Assembly (NCBI RefSeq): GCF_018691265.1 | Contig: NW_024881322.1 | Location: forward strand, 8,545,989-8,609,988 | Direction of reading: 5' to 3' | Origin: Tyto alba | Taxonomy: Eukaryota > Chordata > Aves > Strigiformes > Tytonidae | DNA: 64,000 nucleotides | Shown: positions 60,601-64,000 of the stretch, in pieces | How the letters are laid out: every line of letters starts with the position of its first letter | Numbering within the stretch: the stretch's first letter is position 1 | Notes under the pieces: model-generated | Database searches by the model: none | Seen by the model: the letters and a program-made list of their open reading frames with translations, nothing else | What the model was told of the DNA's origin: nothing | Position numbers and translations under genes: made by a program

Positions 60601-63600
60601 CACAGTCAACCATGCATTACAAGCTGCCTTCAGTTTTGTGAAAAAGCATCTATTATGTCCTTTTGGGAAAGTGAACTGTTCTCTATTGCTCTGCGTAAAA
60701 CCTTGGTGTCCCATACCCATACAAAAAAACAGGGGATGGGGGGAGTCTAGACACCAAGGAGTCACTATATGTAGTAGGGTTTTTTTCTTCTGACTGCTTG
60801 AAAAGATAAGTAGCTGAGAGAGAGTCAAGTGTTGTTTCTCTATAAATTGTGTGCCAGCGGGTTTATCACTGAACGCTCTAGGTTATGTTGAGTGGAATAA
60901 TCAGGAGGAAGAAAGGGAGGCTAAAATAACAGAGTGGCAGGACTATTTTGACTCCACAATCAAACCCTCCTTGACTTTTGCCCTTTGGGTGGAAAGTGCT
61001 TATGTTACAAAACAACATGAGGTCAACCTCCAGGTTCTGCTCTTAGTTTCTTTCTTGCTGATCTATATTGAGGCAGTAGTTGCCTCATGTATTTGTGTTC
61101 TTTGCTTTTGTGTTAAACATTACATGCTATTACTGTTTGGGTGATAAGAATGGCAGTCGCTTTTCCTACAGTATAAGAATTGATGAATTGAAGAATGAAA
61201 AATTACCTAGTTGCCATTGAAGAGTCATGCCTAGGCACCATAGGAAGTACCGGAAAAACATGTGAACCATCCGCTTTTCAAATATCTTCTTCCTTCAAAG
61301 ACAGTGTACAATTTTAATACTATTTTTACAGTTATGAAGTCAGTATGTAAAAAAAATTTTGAGTGCACCCAATTGATTTGATAGCACTCTGTGAAAATTC
61401 TCCTGAGTTCTTTTGAAAAGATAAATCATACCTGGTCTAGTCTTCAGCTTTTTTCTGAACTCCTATCAGCTTAGGATGACAACTGCTTGGTTAGTGATCC
61501 AGTGATAGACCTGTGATGTGGAAGAGGTGTGGGAGCCCAAGTGTATTATTTAATGGCTGCGGTACAGTGGAGGAGGCCCCTGTCAGGAAGCAATAAAGTA
61601 GTTATAATGTCTGTGGAGGCGCCATATATAAGGTTAAATTGATATATGTAAATCACTGACTTTAAGATGCTGAAGCTGCCTCTTGACGCCCATCTTTTTT
61701 TACACAAGTGGGGATCAAATAGTTACTATTTTGATAAATGGTATGTAGCTAACCTACACTAAAGACCTTAAGGGAGTTGAGCTCTTAAATTCCTTTGAAA
61801 TGTAATGGAATTTGGGTGCTGACTGCTGTTTCTTTTTAAAAAGCGTCACTGGCTCCTTTGCTGTTATTCAACTGCTTTTGAAAATAGTGTGTGAAGACTT
61901 TGATATGTTCTGCTACAGTATGAAAGTAGCACATGCAAACAAGCACATCTGACTTCAAATGCATGTTGGCAGTGGCAGAAACCAATGCAAACCAGTTAGG
62001 ATTAGCTGTTGATGGCTTTCTACTGTTGTGTCTAACGTGTGGTGCATAATACTGACTGCAGTTTTTGTAGGACTCTGCACAGGCTGTATGGAATAATTTG
62101 AACAGAAATGTTTCATGTTGACTTGTTGTTTGGTGTCCATAAATTTTACTTAATCTATTTTAAAAGTGAAAAAAACCCTGTAGTTTATTGGAGCCCCAAA
62201 TCCTGGCACATATGTGATCCCTAAGTCAGAGAAGTATATAGGAATGTGCCTGAGTAACTTTCACTTGCTTACATACCTTGTCTGCTACACAACTGTATCT
62301 CAAGAAAATACTTATATACATGCTGAACAATATAAAATCTAGTGTGATTATCATTATTACCCAAATTTAGAATAGATTCTTAACACTGTTGAATTGAAGT
62401 CACAGTCTACTTGCATAGGATATAGTATTAGGGTATCTATAAACATTTATACATATGGTTTGTGTATGAGTGGATATATTTGTGTGTAAAATAGATATAA
62501 AGAAGATTTTACAGTGCTCTATTAGTTGCAACTTCACAAACAAGACCTGAGTTGTTTTTAGGAATGTAATATTTCTTTCCACTTTGAGGCTTGAGATGCC
62601 TTTTCCTTGCTTGTAAAAGTCAGTGGTTTGTATTGCCATGTATGAAGTTTCTTTATAGGAGTTTAACCAAACAAATTTTCTTTCTTTAGACTAGTTCTAT
62701 TGGGGGCTGTAATTTGATTATCCTCTCATTTTTCACATAGCAATGTTGCAACATAAATACCAACCCATGTATTTATGGGGAACTGATATTATTTTTCTCT
62801 GGGTTTGCAGCTTCAAATGTAGCTCATCCTACTACTGCATTGCGAAACAAATTGTGATTGGTGTTTTTTCCAAAAATACTTGTAAAATAATGTGCATTTG
62901 TTTGATTGCAATCTGAAACGTTCGCCTTTCATTTGCAATGGAAATCATTAGAGGGTTTTTCTTGGCCGCACCCAAGACTCCTCTGAACAATGCTGAATTA
63001 TACAAATATTAAGAAACCAAAAAAAAACACCAGCCCAAAACCTTTGTCATCTGTCAGGCAAAAGAAAAGAGTTTTCTTTGTATGGTAGTTTACATGTGAA
63101 AAAGTAACTACTCTGAGAATTGAATCTGCTATGATTAAAGCCTATAACTGATAGTATTCATATCATTTGTTCTTGGAAACTGTATAGCATTGTAACAAGA
63201 AGTAAAATACAAAACAATTGCAATTTACTTTTCTTAAGACATAAGACATATGTAGAATTTGGTCTCTGCACAGGCTTGCAGTTAGTCTTAGGTACTCTGC
63301 TACCTGAAAGGGTGATCCTCAGGGGAACAGGCTTGCTTTTGTTTGTAAAGGTACATGCAATAAATGCACAGTAGACATTTGAATGCAATTTTATTTTAAT
63401 ATAGTCATGTAAAAGAAATGCAATTAAAATGAAACCAAACTAGATGTAATTTTTGCTAATATTTTTAAATTACATGAGTGCAGGTTTTGCAAGTGGGCAA
63501 TTGTAAATTCACATGTAAATTTGAAAGTTCAGCTGTAAAGTTAAAACAGGAGAAGTACCTTAATCAGAGCTATACAAACCTATATAATCAGCATGAAAAT

Positions 63601-63906
63601 ATTTTTGTACTGCCACATGTGATATATCAGTGCCTTGCTGTATAAACACAATTAAAAAGTGCCTTAGGGACTCCCTCAACAAGAGATTAAACAGAGAAAC
63701 AAGACCAGCAATTCTAACACTTTGCATCTGATGCTTTAACCAATCCAGACAGGCTTTCATTCTCAAAGAATTCTATTCCCTGAAATATGCATTGTAAGAA
63801 TTCACAAGTGCAATTGTCTAATGCTTTAGGTCACAGACATCCAGTCTTTCATATTCTGTTTGTCAGTAAAAGAAATAATCTGTAACCTTTCCAAAGATAC
63901 ACCTAA
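54682..63906. other. Noncoding, no exon supported with confidence
   Basis: AT-rich sequence with short motif-free frames. An ATT-type simple repeat at 55615-55668 is listed separately. A 66-bp exon-like segment at 57733-57798 (+) and an acceptor near 62811 are discussed under findings and rejections. Around 62880-63000 the sequence is less repetitive and more balanced than its flanks, without a recognisable gene. Confidence 0.4.
55615..55668 (+). repeat. Imperfect (ATT)n microsatellite
   Basis: A run of ATT/TTA triplets with interruptions (TATA, GTTGT). It is typical decayed simple sequence. Confidence 0.8.
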
Positions 63907-63943
63907 TTTTCCTCTCCCTCTTCCCCCTTTTTTCCCCTGTCAG
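63907..63943 (+). other. 32-nt homopyrimidine tract ending in a strong acceptor-like CAG
   Basis: Thirty-two consecutive C/T bases (63907-63938) are followed by GTCAG, the best acceptor-like signal in the window. Behind it, from 63944, the three frames reach stops within a few codons. One reads ISNNLDL before a stop, and a GTGAGT occurs at 63966. A short terminal exon or a 22-bp microexon is conceivable but unproven, because the window ends at 64000. Confidence 0.25.
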
Positions 63944-64000
63944 AGATTAGCAACAATTTAGACTTGTGAGTGGAGCTGATTGCTGAATGCTGTCTAAACT

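Noticed and set aside
62811..62926. Acceptor-like GGGTTTGCAG with short frames
   Set aside because: Two alternative frames are open for 14 and about 35 codons, neither recognisable. There is no clear donor or poly(A) signal.

Overview
The window looks like ordinary, gene-poor, AT-rich vertebrate nuclear DNA, most likely from a bird. The reasons are compositional. Codon-scale open frames are short throughout. CpG is depleted except in two small pockets. Splice-type signals are present, and there are no bacterial gene arrays. The mammalian SINE/LINE load is missing. The low-complexity tracts are of the CCAA/CAAA and TTGG/TTTG kind common in avian introns. I saw no clear CR1 3' end, so the bird assignment is an inference rather than a proof.

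Almost all of the window reads as intron or intergenic sequence. Two pieces stand out on the left. (1) At about 719-1114 (+) there is a broken transposase-like reading frame that I assign to the hAT superfamily, of the CGGBP1-like or zinc-finger-hAT kind. It carries an in-frame stop. (2) At 6042-6152 (+) there is a 111-bp segment with a good acceptor, a consensus GTAAGA donor, an open frame and 1-1 phase. It is the best candidate for a real coding exon. It would encode a Ser/Thr/Pro/charge-rich linker, and I could not name the gene. If it is real, the window holds at least 6 kb of the upstream intron or flank and up to 57.8 kb of downstream intron.

The rest is noncoding landscape. There are homopolymer tracts, two very clean short tandem duplications, a perfect 16-bp palindrome and homopyrimidine tracts. 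The two CpG-rich pockets are at 23.8-23.9 kb and 54.4-54.7 kb, the second beside an A29 run. A cluster of octamer motifs lies near 42.1-42.4 kb. A probable minus-strand retrocopy at 29203-29568 has a poly(A), an AATAAA and imperfect target-site duplications. The window ends on a very strong polypyrimidine-AG acceptor-like signal.

I found no rRNA, tRNA, CRISPR array, operon or intact mobile element, and nothing that I would call a new biological system. The items most worth checking are the 111-bp exon, the retrocopy, the hAT relic, the octamer cluster and the 54.4-kb CpG pocket.
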